The notes below the pieces were generated by a model. The model searched no databases, was not told the DNA's origin, and was given only the letters and a program-made list of their open reading frames with translations. Source: Achatina immaculata (Eukaryota > Mollusca > Gastropoda > Stylommatophora > Achatinidae). Taken from it: a DNA stretch of 64,000 nt. The position numbers and the translations under genes were made by a program. Where the stretch lies: positions 11,989,774 through 12,053,773 of the forward strand of contig CM019713.1 in assembly GCA_009760885.1 (NCBI GenBank). Reading direction: 5' to 3'. This document shows, one piece after another, positions 23,094-33,898 of this stretch; positions within the stretch are counted from its first letter, which is position 1, and the number at the start of each line of letters is the position of its first letter.

Positions 23094-23508
23094 CAGTGTT
23101 TCCAAGGGCTTGTTTGGGCTGCCAGCCCCTTTTTCTCCCAGATCACATACTCAACGACACCCCTCCCCTTCCTCCGTACAATGACCTACTAGGATATGCA
23201 TTGCTCAACTAAAAATTTCAGGTAGCAAACACATTTAGTTAACAACATGAAGGAGTACATTTATAACTCAGCTACTGCATTATTCTCTCAACTTTTAATG
23301 CGATGGATGAGTTTCATGTAGGGGTACAAGAAAAGTGCCAAGAAGGAGGGTATTACTGCTGCTGTCTGCTGCTTCGTTTTCCCTCAACGCCCCCAATTCC
23401 CCCCCCCTTTTTTTCGCTGACCGTTTTTCTTTCATCGCCACCCTGGTTCATTACAATGCCTGGGGGGGGGGGGGGTGGCGGCGTTATAGCCCACTGTGGG
23501 AAACACTG
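23094..23508. mobile_element. Non-autonomous hAT element
   Basis: The left end CAGTGTTTCCAAGGGC and right end GCCCACTGTGGGAAACACTG are inverted repeats of the classic hAT type. They are flanked by 8-bp ATATAAAG (23086-23093) and ATATGAAG (23509-23516). Interior C- and G-runs, no transposase. Confidence 0.82.
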
Positions 23509-23516
23509 ATATGAAG

Positions 23517-24084
23517 ATAAAATCGTATAGTAATAGCAGAAATCAAGTGACGAAGGATGGACGGGTATAAGTTGGAAAGGGCGGTGGGTTTAACTAAGTT
23601 TGGACGCAGGGTTTGATGATATGAGTATTCAGTGACTAACTGCAGCAAATCTGATCTGACACCTGGGTACAAATGTCTCGGGGAGGGGGGGATTGTGAAG
23701 CGAAAGTCAAATTATTTACAAACTGGGCGCATTTGATGGGTTACCGTAATGAACATGTTCATATTTACGAGTATTTACCTGGCTGAGCTGTGCAGACGTT
23801 TATGAATGTTACAGCCACAGCCCATAATTAACACAAAGACACAGAAAAACATTAGTGATTTCAGATCCCTCTATTGATCGTTCTTAGCACCTTGTGGAAA
23901 CTACTTCGTTCTGTCTGAAAAGACAGGACCCTGTGGGACGTCTTTGGCATATATTTGCTATCTACACACCTGTTGGTCTAAAAAATCACGCAGTTTCTTA
24001 TCAAAGACCAATGTGTGTATAAGAAGTGTAAACATTTTCAAGAAGTTATTATGACTATTAAAATTGCTTAGTAAGCAATGTATT
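23517..24084. other. No gene seen
   Basis: Mixed composition, no coding or repeat signature recognised. Confidence 0.5.
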
Positions 24085-25018
24085 CTTTCGAGTGGAAACA
24101 AGGACATATACTTTCTCCTTTGCTTTTTTGAATTGCCATAGACTTCATAATGAAAATATGCTGCACAGGTAACACAGGTATTGATTGGGTACATGGGTTC
24201 CAACTAGAAGATCTTTATTTTGCTCAGGATAAAACTCTTATCAGTGACAATGTGAGTTCGATGCAAGAAAAAACAGATACCCTGTCTTCACTGGCTAGCA
24301 AAATAGGACTTGAAATTAACAAAGAAAAAAAAAAAATAATTAAACTTCGCATTAATCAAAAAAGGAAAAATATACGTAGAAGGGACAACTGTTGAAGAAG
24401 TCAACCAATTTGCATACCTTGGCAGCTACATAGACCAGGATGGTGACACCAGAAAGGAAGTTAGAATTAGAATTGCACATCCAGGATCAACCTTGAAGAA
24501 TATTGAGAACATATGGCACTCAAAAGTTATAAGCACAAAAACCAAATTAAGACTATTCAATTCAAATGTAATATCCACCCTCATTTATACACGCGACAGC
24601 TGGAAAACAACTAACGAAATAGACAAGAAATTAGACTCTTTTGAAAACAAATGCCTAAGGAAAATACTCGGCATCAAGTGGAATGAATTCAAGAACAATT
24701 CAGAGATAAGACAGATGACTGAACAACAACCAGTCTCATGGGTGATCAGGAAAAGGAGATGGACATATGTTGGTCACGTGATGAGAATAAATGATCAAAG
24801 AATCCCAAAACAAGCTATCAAGTGGAGCACAACAGCCGAAGAAAATGAGGCAGAACATATGAAACTCTAAAGAGGACATTGTTAAGAGAGATCATTTAAG
24901 TACGCATAAAATCCTTGATGAGGTTGAAAAGCTCACCGAAAACAGGAAAAGTTGGCGAACTACCATGCGAGCCCTATGTGACGTTTAACAGGCACGGGAT
25001 GGATGTAAGATGTAAGAT
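24085..25018 (+). mobile_element. RTE-like LINE copy, 5'-truncated, frameshifted
   Basis: Starts near the HILSPLLF motif. 24150-24395 and 24493-24870 hold SLASKIGLEINKEKKK and WHSKVISTKTKLRLFNSNVI, ending in the TGTGACGTTTAACAGGCACG tail. Confidence 0.87.
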
Positions 25019-25511
25019 TAGGAAGCAATGGTGATCTGTCTTTGTTACACGCTCGCATTTTCCCAATTGAATTACTGTTCCTAGACTTCACTGTTATTCG
25101 GTGTGTTTTATTGTGAACGTTACGTGTAAATAACGGACCACAGATCTAATAGCAGTTTTGTGTGGAAACACATGAAAAAGCATGTCGTCAATCAAATTTA
25201 TCAAGGGCAATAACCAGAGGAATCATTTCCAGGAACCGATGTCACAAGTACCCGAAAGATTCAGTTTGTAAAAAAAAAAAAAAACAATAATGTCCAGCTT
25301 GCTATCAGCCTTTCAGTTTTCAGAAAGCTTAGTTCTGTAATCAGTTTTTTTTTCTCTATACAACGCTTACTTGTATTAGCCGAGGCCCATTTCCCCCTCA
25401 ATTTCTCTCTCTTGAAGTCAAAGCCTCTGCTTGTCAGAACCTTCAGGCAGGGACCGGCATCCAACGGCACGCGTGCCAGACGTGGCACGATTTACATTGG
25501 CACGCTGTTTG

Positions 25512-26753
25512 AATTAAACAAAGAAATAGACAAGAAAGCTAGAAGGGATAAAAGAGAATACATAGACAATATGGCGAAAGAGGTAGAAAAAGCAGCAAAA
25601 ACAGGAGACAGCAAAACTTTATATAACATACAAAAGAGGCTAACAGGATCCTAAACTTCATATATTTTAATAAGGCATTTGATAGCATACACAGAGATTC
25701 ATTATGGAGAATTGTAAGTCTATATGGAATACCATCTAAAATTGTCAACATCATTAAGGACTTATACAATGGATATGTGTGTGCAGTCAAGACAGAAGAA
25801 GGAATGAGTGAATGGTTCCAGATTGAAACAGGTGTGAAACAAGGATATATACTGTCTCCTTTACTTTTTAGGATTACAATAGACTTCATAATGAAAAAAT
25901 GCTGCACAGGTAACACAGGTATTGACTGTGTACATGGGACCCAACTAGAAGATCTTGATTTTGCTGATGGCATAACTCTTATCAGTAATAATGTGAATTC
26001 CATGCAAGAAAAAACAGATAGCCTGTCTTCAATGGCTAGCAAAATAGGACTTGAAATTAACAAGGACAAAACAAAAATAATGAAAATTCCCATTAATCAA
26101 AATGGAAAAATACACATAGAAGGGACAGATATTGAAGAAGTCAATCAATCTGCATACCTTGGTAGCTACATAGACCAGGATGATGACACCAGAAAGGAAG
26201 TTAGGATCAGAATTTCAAAAGCAGCATCAATCTTCAAGAATCTTGAGAACATATGGAATTCAAAAGTAATAAGCACAAAACCCATGTTAAGACTATTCAA
26301 TTCAAATGTAATATCCACCCTCATTTATGCATGTGAAAGCTGGAAAACAACTAAAGAAATAGAAAAGAAATTAGACTCTTTTGAAAACAAATGCCTAAGG
26401 AAAATACTCGGCATCAAGTGGGATGAATTCAAGAACAATGCAGAGATAAGACAGATGACTGAACAACAACCAGTCTCATGGGTGATCAGGAAAAGGAGAT
26501 GGACATATGTTGGCCACTTGATGAGAAGAAATGAACAGAGAATCCCGAAACAAACTATCAAGTGGAACACAACACGCCAAAGAAAAAGAGGCAGACCATG
26601 TGAAACTCTGAAGAGGTCATTGTTAAGAGAGACCAGATTGGCAGGCATAAAATCCTTTGATGAGGTTGAAAGGCTCGCCGAAGACAGGAAAAATTGACGA
26701 ACTACTTTGCGAGCCCTATGTGACGTTTAACGGCACGTGAAGAAGATATAAGA
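25512..26753 (+). mobile_element. RTE-like LINE copy, 5'-truncated, internally deleted
   Basis: Begins in the linker (DKKARRDKREYID) and jumps at about 25650 from RLTG to ILNFIYFNKAFDSI, lacking about 600 bp present in 27035-30222. The remaining RT and C-terminus are open in one 306-codon frame (25777-26697), with FADG in place of FADD, so it is catalytically dead. The tail is AAGATATAAG. Confidence 0.88.
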
Positions 26754-27015
26754 ATTATGATCTAAAAGAAGATGGACATATATAGGCCATGTGATGAGAA
26801 GAAACAAAACAAGCTACCAAGTGGAGCACAACAGGCCAAAGAAAAAGAGGTCGACCACGTGAAACTCTAAAGAGGACATTGTTAAGAGAAGCCAGTTTAG
26901 TGGGCATAACATCCTTTGATGAAGTTGAAAGAATCGCCGAGAACAGGAAATCTTGGCAAACAAACTATGTGAGCCCTATGTGACGTTTAACCGCACGGGA
27001 CGGATGTAAGAATTA
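26754..27015 (+). mobile_element. RTE-like LINE 3' fragment
   Basis: A C-terminal piece (GRPRETLKRTLL region, DNA level) and CCCTATGTGACGTTTAACCG with a GGATGTAAG tail lie directly between two larger copies, giving three head-to-tail 3' ends. Confidence 0.85.
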
Positions 27016-27039
27016 TCATCTCCTAAAAATTTATTCCGG

Positions 27040-27060
27040 CGTGACGTGCAAGATGGCGGT
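27040..27060 (+). promoter_or_regulatory. CRE-like and YY1-like sites at LINE 5' end
   Basis: TGACGT (27042-27047) is followed by CAAGATGGCGG (27049-27059), a YY1-type sequence at the probable start of the RTE-like element. YY1 sites at the same place direct accurate start in mammalian L1; the parallel here is inference. Confidence 0.4.
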
Positions 27061-27125
27061 CGTTTTTAAAACGCTCTTACCGGCATGCAGTAATCAGCGG
27101 AATTCCGCTTGATCTGTTACATGTC

Positions 27126-28406
27126 ATGTACCGGGAGTTGGGCATAAGGCTAACAACCTTATCCTGGGACCTATCTAGAGGCAACTCCAGATGGGAAAAA
27201 AAGATATCGTTATGGAAACTCACAGAGAAACCAACCGAGCATCAGGGATGCCATCTCCGAAGAGCTAGCTCATTCGTCGGCCCCAAACATGTGACAAGGA
27301 TTGGATACTGGAATGTGAGAGCGATGGCAGCACCAACAAAAACTACTCAGGTCATCAAAGAAATGGAGAGATACCATCTAGACATACTGGGCATCAGCGA
27401 AATGCGATGGCCAGAAGCAGGTAAAAGATCGGCGGAAAACGGCAAGTTAATTATACATTCAGGCAGAAATGACGATAAATTCAGAGACGGAGTGGGCATT
27501 ATTATGTCAAATGTAGCTGCAAAGAGCCTTGTAGAATGGGAACCAGTGAACAGTCGTATAATAAGAGCACGATACAACCTACGACACGGAAGAATGACAA
27601 TAATACAGTGTTATGCACCCACGAATGATGCAGATGATGATGTGAAAGACGACTTCTATCACCAACTACAACAAATCATCAACAAAGTCCCTAAACACGA
27701 CATCCTAATTGCTATGGGGGACTTCAATGCTAAGGTAGGGAAGGATAATACCGACGTTGAAAAAGTGATGGGGGAAGAAGGAATTGACATGGTTAATCAG
27801 AATGGAGAAAGATTAATTGAAATATGTCTAACAGAGGGCATGGTAATTGGAGGCACAATATTCCCACACAAAGAGATACATAAAACAACGTGGATATCTC
27901 CAGATGATAGAACTAGAAACCAGATAGACCATTTTTGTATTAGAAAGCAATACAGAACATCTCTCATGGATGTAAGAGCTTATAGGGGTGCAGATGTCAA
28001 CAGTGATCACAACCTGTGCATAGGGAAAATAAAACTAAAATTGAAAAGTCAACACAAGAAATCAGTACACAGAAATATAAACAGCCACAGCCTACAAGAA
28101 GAAAATACTAACATTAATTTCAATCAGGAACTTGCCAATCATTCCAAAACACCCAGTGAAGTTGAGGAGATAGGTATAGATGAGTTATGGAATTCTTACA
28201 GCACAGCCACAATCACAGCAGCAAAAGTAAGCGCTGGATTGGAAAAACCAAATAGAAAAGCATGGATATCAGATAAAACATGGAAGTATATACATGAAAG
28301 ACGAGCAGTCAAATTAGACATGTTGAATGCAAAAGCAGATCATGAAAGAGATTCGGCAAAAGCAAAATACAAAGACATAGACAAGAAAGTAAAAAAGTTC
28401 AGCTAG
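27126..28406 (+). CDS. RTE-like LINE endonuclease ORF (truncated by frameshift)
   Basis: 426 codons. GYWNVRAM, DILGISEMRW, MGDFNAKVG, RNQIDHFCI and SDHNLCIG are the APE-type endonuclease residues, complete. After the endonuclease is a charged linker that stops at 28406, where the frame moves to ARRDKREYIDNMAKEAEKAA. Related proteins are often annotated as craniofacial development protein 2-like; that name reflects the transposon, not a host role. Confidence 0.88.
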   Translation: MYRELGIRLTTLSWDLSRGNSRWEKKISLWKLTEKPTEHQGCHLRRASSFVGPKHVTRIGYWNVRAMAAPTKTTQVIKEMERYHLDILGISEMRWPEAGKRSAENGKLIIHSGRNDDKFRDGVGIIMSNVAAKSLVEWEPVNSRIIRARYNLRHGRMTIIQCYAPTNDADDDVKDDFYHQLQQIINKVPKHDILIAMGDFNAKVGKDNTDVEKVMGEEGIDMVNQNGERLIEICLTEGMVIGGTIFPHKEIHKTTWISPDDRTRNQIDHFCIRKQYRTSLMDVRAYRGADVNSDHNLCIGKIKLKLKSQHKKSVHRNINSHSLQEENTNINFNQELANHSKTPSEVEEIGIDELWNSYSTATITAAKVSAGLEKPNRKAWISDKTWKYIHERRAVKLDMLNAKADHERDSAKAKYKDIDKKVKKFS

Positions 28407-28407
28407 A

Positions 28408-29073
28408 AGGGATAAAAGAGAATACATAGACAATATGGCGAAAGAGGCAGAAAAAGCAGCAAAAACAGGAGACAGCAAAACTTTATATAACATACAAAAG
28501 AGGCTAACAGGTACTATTACATCTAAAGAAAGACCAATCCTTAGCAAAACTGGAACACTATTAACATCAAATAAAGACCAAAAGCAAAGATGGGCTGAAC
28601 ACTTCCAAGAAATACTCAATCGACCACACCCAAAAGAATTGTTAAACCTTGAAACTGACTTACCAGCCCCACAACTAAATGTCAACCTAGATGAAATTAA
28701 ATTGCATGAAATTGAAAGAGCAGTGAATTTAATGGCTAACAACAAAGCTGCAGGTGAAGATGAAATAACAGCCGAGATGCTAAAAGCTATCAATAGTGAC
28801 AACATGAGACAACTACAGAGAATGTTTAACAAGATTTGGAAAGAAGAAAAGGTCCCTTCTAATTGGAAGAAGGGAATCATTGTTAAAATACAAAAAAAGG
28901 GCAACCTTAGTGACTGTAACAACTGGAGAGGAGTAACCTTAATATCAGTTGTGTCAAAAGTATTTTGCAAGGTCATTTTGAATAGACTCAAAGATATAGT
29001 GCATACTGCAATGAGAGAAGAACAAGCAGAAAAGGGAGAAGCTGTCTCGACCAGATCTTTACTCTCAGAATAA
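28408..29073 (+). pseudogene. RTE-like LINE, RT N-terminal part
   Basis: Open segment (ATG at 28435) with LTGTITSKERPILSKTGTLL, NNKAAGEDEITAEMLKAI, VPSNWKKGIIVKIQKKG and WRGVTLISVVSKVFCKVIL, the first fingers motifs of RT. The frame is lost near 29035. Confidence 0.85.
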
Positions 29074-29079
29074 TACTTG

Positions 29080-30190
29080 AAGAACATATTGAAAAGCAGA
29101 AACCATTAATACTGAACTTCATAGATTTTAAAAAGGCATTTGATAGCATACACATAGATTCATTATGGATAATTTTAAGTCTATATGGAATACCATCTAA
29201 AATTGTCAACATCATTAAGGACTTATACAATGGATATGGTTGTGCAGTCAAGACAGAAGAAGGGATGAGTGAATGGTTCCAGATTGAAACAGGCGTGAAA
29301 CAAGGATGTATACTGTCTCCTTTACTTTTTAGGATTACAATAGACTTCATAATGAAAAAATGCTGCACAGGTAACACAGGTATTGACTGTGTACATGGGA
29401 CCCATCTAGAAGATATTGATTTTGCTGATGACATAACTCTTATCAGTAATAATGTGAATTCCATGCAAGAAAAAACAGATAGCCTGTCTTCACTGGCTAG
29501 CAAAATAGGACTTGAAATTAACAAGGACAAAACAAAAATAATGAAAATTCCAATCAATCAAAATGGAAAAATAAACATAGAAGGGACAGATATTGAAGAA
29601 GGCAATCAATTTGCATACCTTGGCAGCTGCATAGACCAGGATGATGACACTAGAAAGGAAGTTAGGATCAGAATTTCAAAAGCAGCATCAATCTTCAAGA
29701 ATCTTGAGAACATATGGAATTCAAAAGTTATAAGCACAAAAACCAAGTTAAGACTATTCAATTCAAATGTAATATCCACCCTCATTTATGCATGCGAAAG
29801 CTGAAAACAACTAAAGAAATAGAAAAGAAATTAGACTCTTTTGAAAACAAATGCCTAAGGAAAATACTCGGCATCAAGTGGAATGAATTCAAGAACAATG
29901 CAGAGATAAGACAGATGACTGAACAACAACCAGTCTCACGGGTGATCAGGAAAAGGAGATGGACATATGTTGGTCACTTGATGAGAAGAAATGAACAGAG
30001 AATCCCAAAACAAGCTATCAAGTGGAACACAATAGGCAGAAGAAAAAGGGGCAGACCGCGTGAAACTCTGAAGAGGACATTATTAAGAGAGGCCAAGTTA
30101 ACAGGCATAAAATCCTTTGATGAGGTTGAAAGACTCGCCGAAGACAGGAAAAATTGGCGAACTACTTTGCGAGCCCTATGTGACGTTTAA
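29080..30190 (+). pseudogene. RTE-like LINE, RT catalytic and C-terminal part
   Basis: PLILNFIDFKKAFDSIHIDS, ETGVKQGCILSPLLF, DIDFADDITLIS (FADD active site), then IGLEINKDKTKIMKI, WRKRRWTYVGHLMRR-like sequence and RKRGRPRETLKRTLLREAKL, ending LRALCDV at 30190. One base deletion at about 29804 breaks it. Confidence 0.87.
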
Positions 30191-30222
30191 CGGCACGGGA
30201 AGGATATAAGATATAAGATAAG

Positions 30223-30984
30223 AACAATTTGAATGTAATTCTTTTAGGCTATCAAAGGGAAAGTTGTTAGGAATTGAAAGTAGGACTGTACAATCAAATG
30301 CAAAATGACTAAAGACTATTGGACTTTCTATGTTAAAAAAATATACACTGTACAATTTTGTAATAAAATTTCAAAATAATGTGTCCACGACTTCAATTTT
30401 GCAAAACATGCCATTTGTGTTTGATCCTATTTATATTAAAATATGAAATAATCAACACGGAATAACATGGTTATTTCATGTGTTTAAGTGGTTGCTGCAT
30501 ATATATAAATATGGCGGGCTTAGGTTCGCGCTCTGAGTGACTTTGCAACATTACTTTGGGCCAACACACTAACAAAGGCTGCCAACCCCTGGTTTAAATC
30601 TATATGGGTAATTGGTAATTCACCTGTAATATGATATGTAACACTATCAGTAATACAGAGAGTGAACAAACGAAAAGCTATTGAATCGATTGACCCGGAC
30701 TTGAGGCTTTTTGAAGACAGGACTTGAGTGGGAGGAAAACAGTGCCACTCCACTCAGACTTGTCATTTTTTAGACAGTCAGTTCAACTACACGGAATGTT
30801 AGTAAAATACTTTATAGCAATGCATGTTTCAACGAGGTTATCTCCATACGTGCCGCCTTATCTATTCTCTCTACATAATTTTTTTTATCTAAATAATAGT
30901 AGCTACGTTTCAGAGTTGTAGACCAAAGCCAGGTAACTCCGAAAATGGTGAAAACTGCCTTAGAGTAACAGAGAGTAAGCGAAG
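30223..30984. other. No gene seen; possible hAT terminus
   Basis: The complement of 30580-30595 begins CAGGGGTTGGCAGCC, similar to hAT ends, but no partner end or TSD was found. Confidence 0.4.
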
Positions 30985-31399
30985 CAGAAATGAACGAAGT
31001 GAAGTTAAGAAATGAACGTTTCCATAATAATGTAGTTAAGACATGGAAGTCTACTAAATATTAAGTTAAGAAGTGGGAGCCTAATAACAGGTCATATAAG
31101 AGGAAGATTGAGTCGGTGCATCGAACCATGGCCCAGAAGGTTTCCCTCTTTAAAGGATGGGCCCGGAGAGCTTCGAGTTGCTCGTTGTGGATAAAAACAG
31201 GGGGTTGCGCTGGCTTACAAAATTTCTCTCGAAGGCACAGCCTATTAATAATGAAGTTAAGAAATATAAATCTGTTCCAAAAAAAAAAAGTTAAGAAATC
31301 TACGTCTCCTAATAATGAAGTTAGGAATTAAGTCCACTTTAAACAGTTAATAAACATAAGTCTACTAAAAATGAAGCTAAGAAATATATATTGTCTTGT

Positions 31400-31925
31400 G
31401 ACGTGTTCTTGCAAGAACGTTGTCCGTCTTACTCTCTGAACGTAATGGGGCCTTGCACAATATGACCAACATCTCGCAATGACATATTCAGACTTTCCGT
31501 GATGTTCTGAATCCACCTGTGGCTTGGCCTTCCCTTTTACCGGGCACTAAGGGTTCTGCTATCAACCTCGCCAGACCTTTATGTCTCTTGATGTCGCTGA
31601 AGTATCTCATCTTTCTAACTTTGATGACGTTTACAAGCCAGCCTTCTACGATACCCAATCCCGTCAGTATATCTTTATTTGATTTTCTTTATATACGAGA
31701 TATTCTAAGTGCTCTTCTATAACACTTCTTTTCAAAGGTACTTATTCTCTTTCCTAGCGATTTGTTAAAATGTCCATGGTTCGCATCTGTACGCTACCAT
31801 CGGGAATATGTAGACTCTTAATAAACAGCTTTGTTTTCATGTCGGTATCCTGCCACATCTGTTCTTCATTTTCACTAGTTTCTGTGATGCAACTTGGGCA
31901 TTCAGAGAGATAGGGAGTGCGGAGG
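31400..31925 (-). mobile_element. LINE relic (third RT family)
   Basis: Minus-strand degenerate C-terminal RT region, with several frames conserved in pieces such as TKLFIKSLHIPDG. No tail was identified. Confidence 0.6.
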
Positions 31926-31959
31926 ACTTCAAGACCAGCGAATCCACATCGATGCTTAG

Positions 31960-31962
<3 letters not shown>

Positions 31963-32029
<67 letters not shown>

Positions 32030-32030
32030 G
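31963..32030. repeat. (GA)n microsatellite
   Basis: Near-pure GA dinucleotide run with one GGGA interruption. Confidence 0.97.
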
Positions 32031-32227
32031 GGAGTACAGACTGGCAGCCAGAAATGAGAGGCTTACTGGACGCGCAAGAGGATTAACTCAGGACGGCCAC
32101 TGTCAGCCCAGGACACTGATGGATATGTTGAGGGGAGGATCTGAGCATATATGGACATGTCCGAAGTGCAATGATGATAATCCAGACCATAAACCATAGG
32201 CTTGGGCGAGGTGGAGTACCCGTTCTG

Positions 32228-32250
32228 CCACCCCCCCCCCCCCCCCCCCG
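32228..32250. repeat. Poly-C tract
   Basis: A C-run of about 21 inside an unrecognised stretch (31930-32460). Similar runs occur at 9868-9876, 10027-10038 and 38087-38097. Confidence 0.9.
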
Positions 32251-32561
32251 ATCAAGCTTACGTGAAGCCATGGGAGGTAACTGGAGCAGCCAGCACTTAT
32301 TTCAGGTTATGGTCTCCACTCTACAATGGTAGACAGAGGATCTCAACTGTGGAGACAATGGCTACGATCAAATGACCTGTAGCAGCCACTGCCAAGAAGG
32401 AAAGGAATGGCAAACTACCTTCTTGTATTGCCAAGAAACCTAACATAGCCTAAGAAATTTGAATTAAAACTGAAACTAAGAAATATCTACAAAAAACTGA
32501 AGTTAAGAAATGTCTAATAAAAATGACGTTAAGAAATGTAAGCCTGCTAATAATGAAGTCC

Positions 32562-32870
32562 TCTCTCTCTCTCTCTCTCTAAGTGCCCAAGGAACATGGG
32601 GCTTTCGAAAAGTTCTCCACAAATGCCTTTTTTCCGCTCTTGCCCAGGTGAGCCCTCTATTGTTCAACATCATTTCTGTTGTCCTTCTCAATGCCTCTTT
32701 TGGCCTACCCTTACTTCTTTTCCCCTGTGGTGTCCATCTTAGTGCTATTTTTGGTAGTGAGTTGTCAGTCATTCGGAGCACATGTCCCAACCATCGTCAG
32801 CGTCTTTCCTCAATAATTGCCGTCAGTGTCTTCATCTGCATTTCTGTCAACAAGATGTTATTTCTTATGA
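32562..32870 (-). mobile_element. LINE family D 3' end with (GA)n tail
   Basis: Minus strand GHVLRMTDNSLPKIALRWTP, QGKRSKGRPKEALRRT and NNRGLTWARAEK; the tail reads (GA)n (CT-run at 32562-32580). Fragment of the same tail at 32972-33040. Confidence 0.82.
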
Positions 32871-33239
32871 AGTTAAAAATGTAAATCTACATTAAATAAA
32901 TAAATACAAATAAGTATTTTTTAATACAAGTATAAAAGTACAGTATAACAAAAATAAAGTTATTAGGAAATATATCTCTCTCTCTGAACCTTAAGTGCCC
33001 AGGGCACATGGGGCTTCCGCAAGGGTTTTCCACAAATGCCTGTCATTAGGAAATATGTCTACAATAATGGATTAAAATCTACTAAACATGAAGTTAAGAA
33101 ATGTAATGCTAGTAATAAAGAAGTTAAGAAATGTCTACTAAACATGAAGTTAAGAAATACAAATTTACTAGTAAAAAAAAAAAACAAACCCCAAACTATA
33201 TATCAAAACACTAATTCCGCAAAAACTGCGAATAAAAGT

Positions 33240-33288
33240 ATAGGATATGGTCACGTGATTTCTGCCTTTGAAATAGAGGCGCGTCAAA
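33240..33288 (+). promoter_or_regulatory. Proximal LIN9 promoter/5'UTR with E-box, CHR-like and GC-rich E2F-like motifs
   Basis: Just upstream of the LIN9 ATG are a perfect E-box CACGTG (33252-33257), TTTGAA (33267-33272), and GGCGCGTC (33278-33285). TTTGAA matches the CHR element bound by LIN54, a MuvB partner of LIN9. The GGCGCG, read on the other strand, is one base off an E2F site (TTTGACGCGC). The ATG lies in AAAATGGCGGC, a YY1-like start common in CpG promoters. The motifs are seen; promoter activity and the transcription start are inferred. Confidence 0.45.
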
Positions 33289-33313
33289 ATGGCGGCAGAA
33301 GATTCAGTTGCGA
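33289..33313 (+). CDS. LIN9: LIN9 exon 1 (coding part)
   Basis: It encodes MAAEDSVA plus the first base of a serine codon, then the donor GTAAGT. It was chosen because the leftover A joins GT of exon 2 to give AGT (Ser), so the protein reads ...SSAQALVSLKEG, matching the LIN9 N-terminus. No other upstream ATG-exon with this phase was noticed. It is too short for homology alone, so the assignment rests on phase, donor and promoter context. Confidence 0.75.
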
Positions 33314-33858
33314 GTAAGTCCTAATGTTTACTCACCCGTCATTTAACCGTCTTGTTATTGATTATACGTTCTGTGACATGTTAATGCCTGCTTTTAATTT
33401 CAGTTTTTTTCTCTTTCTCAAAAAGTTGTTCTTATATGTGCATTGTGATTGATGGCTTCGTCTATATCTGTTCAGTATGGCTGTAGAAATGTTAAAATTC
33501 TTCACATATCTGCACCAAAATGACCGGGGATTCTACACAACAGGAAGGTATATTTAAGATGCAGATGTTCAGTAACAAGTTGTGAGTCTACACACACAGA
33601 CATATTGACATAACAAGCACTGTATAGTAAAAGCAGCGTGAAAATCGCGGGACACACTTACTCAAAGCTGTTAGCCACGTTTTCCGATTCCATCGCACGC
33701 TGTCCGGGATGGGTTCACTGAGGTCAACTTCTAATGTGTTTTTACTCATAAGTTTTCATAGTCTGTACCTTATATCTCACAAGAATACCATAAGCAACAT
33801 ACAACTATGGTTGTCTTCTATATTCAGAAAATCTTAATAAAAAACGGCAATGGAAATG

Positions 33859-33898
<40 letters not shown>

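Larger units (their letters stand above)
27035..30222 (+). mobile_element. RTE-like LINE, full length but with three breaks
   Basis: It starts near TTCCGGCGTGACGTGCAAGATGGCGG and ends after CGGCACGGGAAGGATATAAG in an (ATAAG)n-type tail. Three open segments, 27126-28406, about 28408-29073, and 29080-29804 continuing as 29714-30190, carry APE endonuclease, RT, and a C-terminal region ending LRALCDV. The shifts are near 28400 (small insertion), near 29035 (small deletion in the QAGFRKGRSCLDQ-type motif) and 29804 (one G lost compared with the relative at 26340, giving TGA). Confidence 0.88.
31926..32461. other. Unidentified GC-richer stretch
   Basis: Around the GA and C runs is a 500-bp segment (GGACGGCCACTGTCAGCCCA; CAGAGGATCTCAACTGTGGA) that looks like an element UTR; no family recognised. 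Confidence 0.4.
30985..33180. repeat. Relic about 30-bp satellite upstream of LIN9
   Basis: Diverged units around AATAATGAAGTTAAGAAATG and TAAATCTACT appear at 30985-31090, 31246-31395, 32460-32560, 32868-32900 and 33020-33180, interrupted by LINE fragments. Confidence 0.65.

Noticed and set aside
28314..29087. 257-codon minus-strand ORF with hydrophobic stretches
   Set aside because: Antisense of the RTE-like RT; hydrophobicity comes from A/T-rich codons read in reverse. The same applies to 28988-29557 and 25539-26093.
30580..30600. hAT element end CAGGGGTTGGCA (minus strand)
   Set aside because: Only one end found; no matching inverted end or 8-bp duplication.
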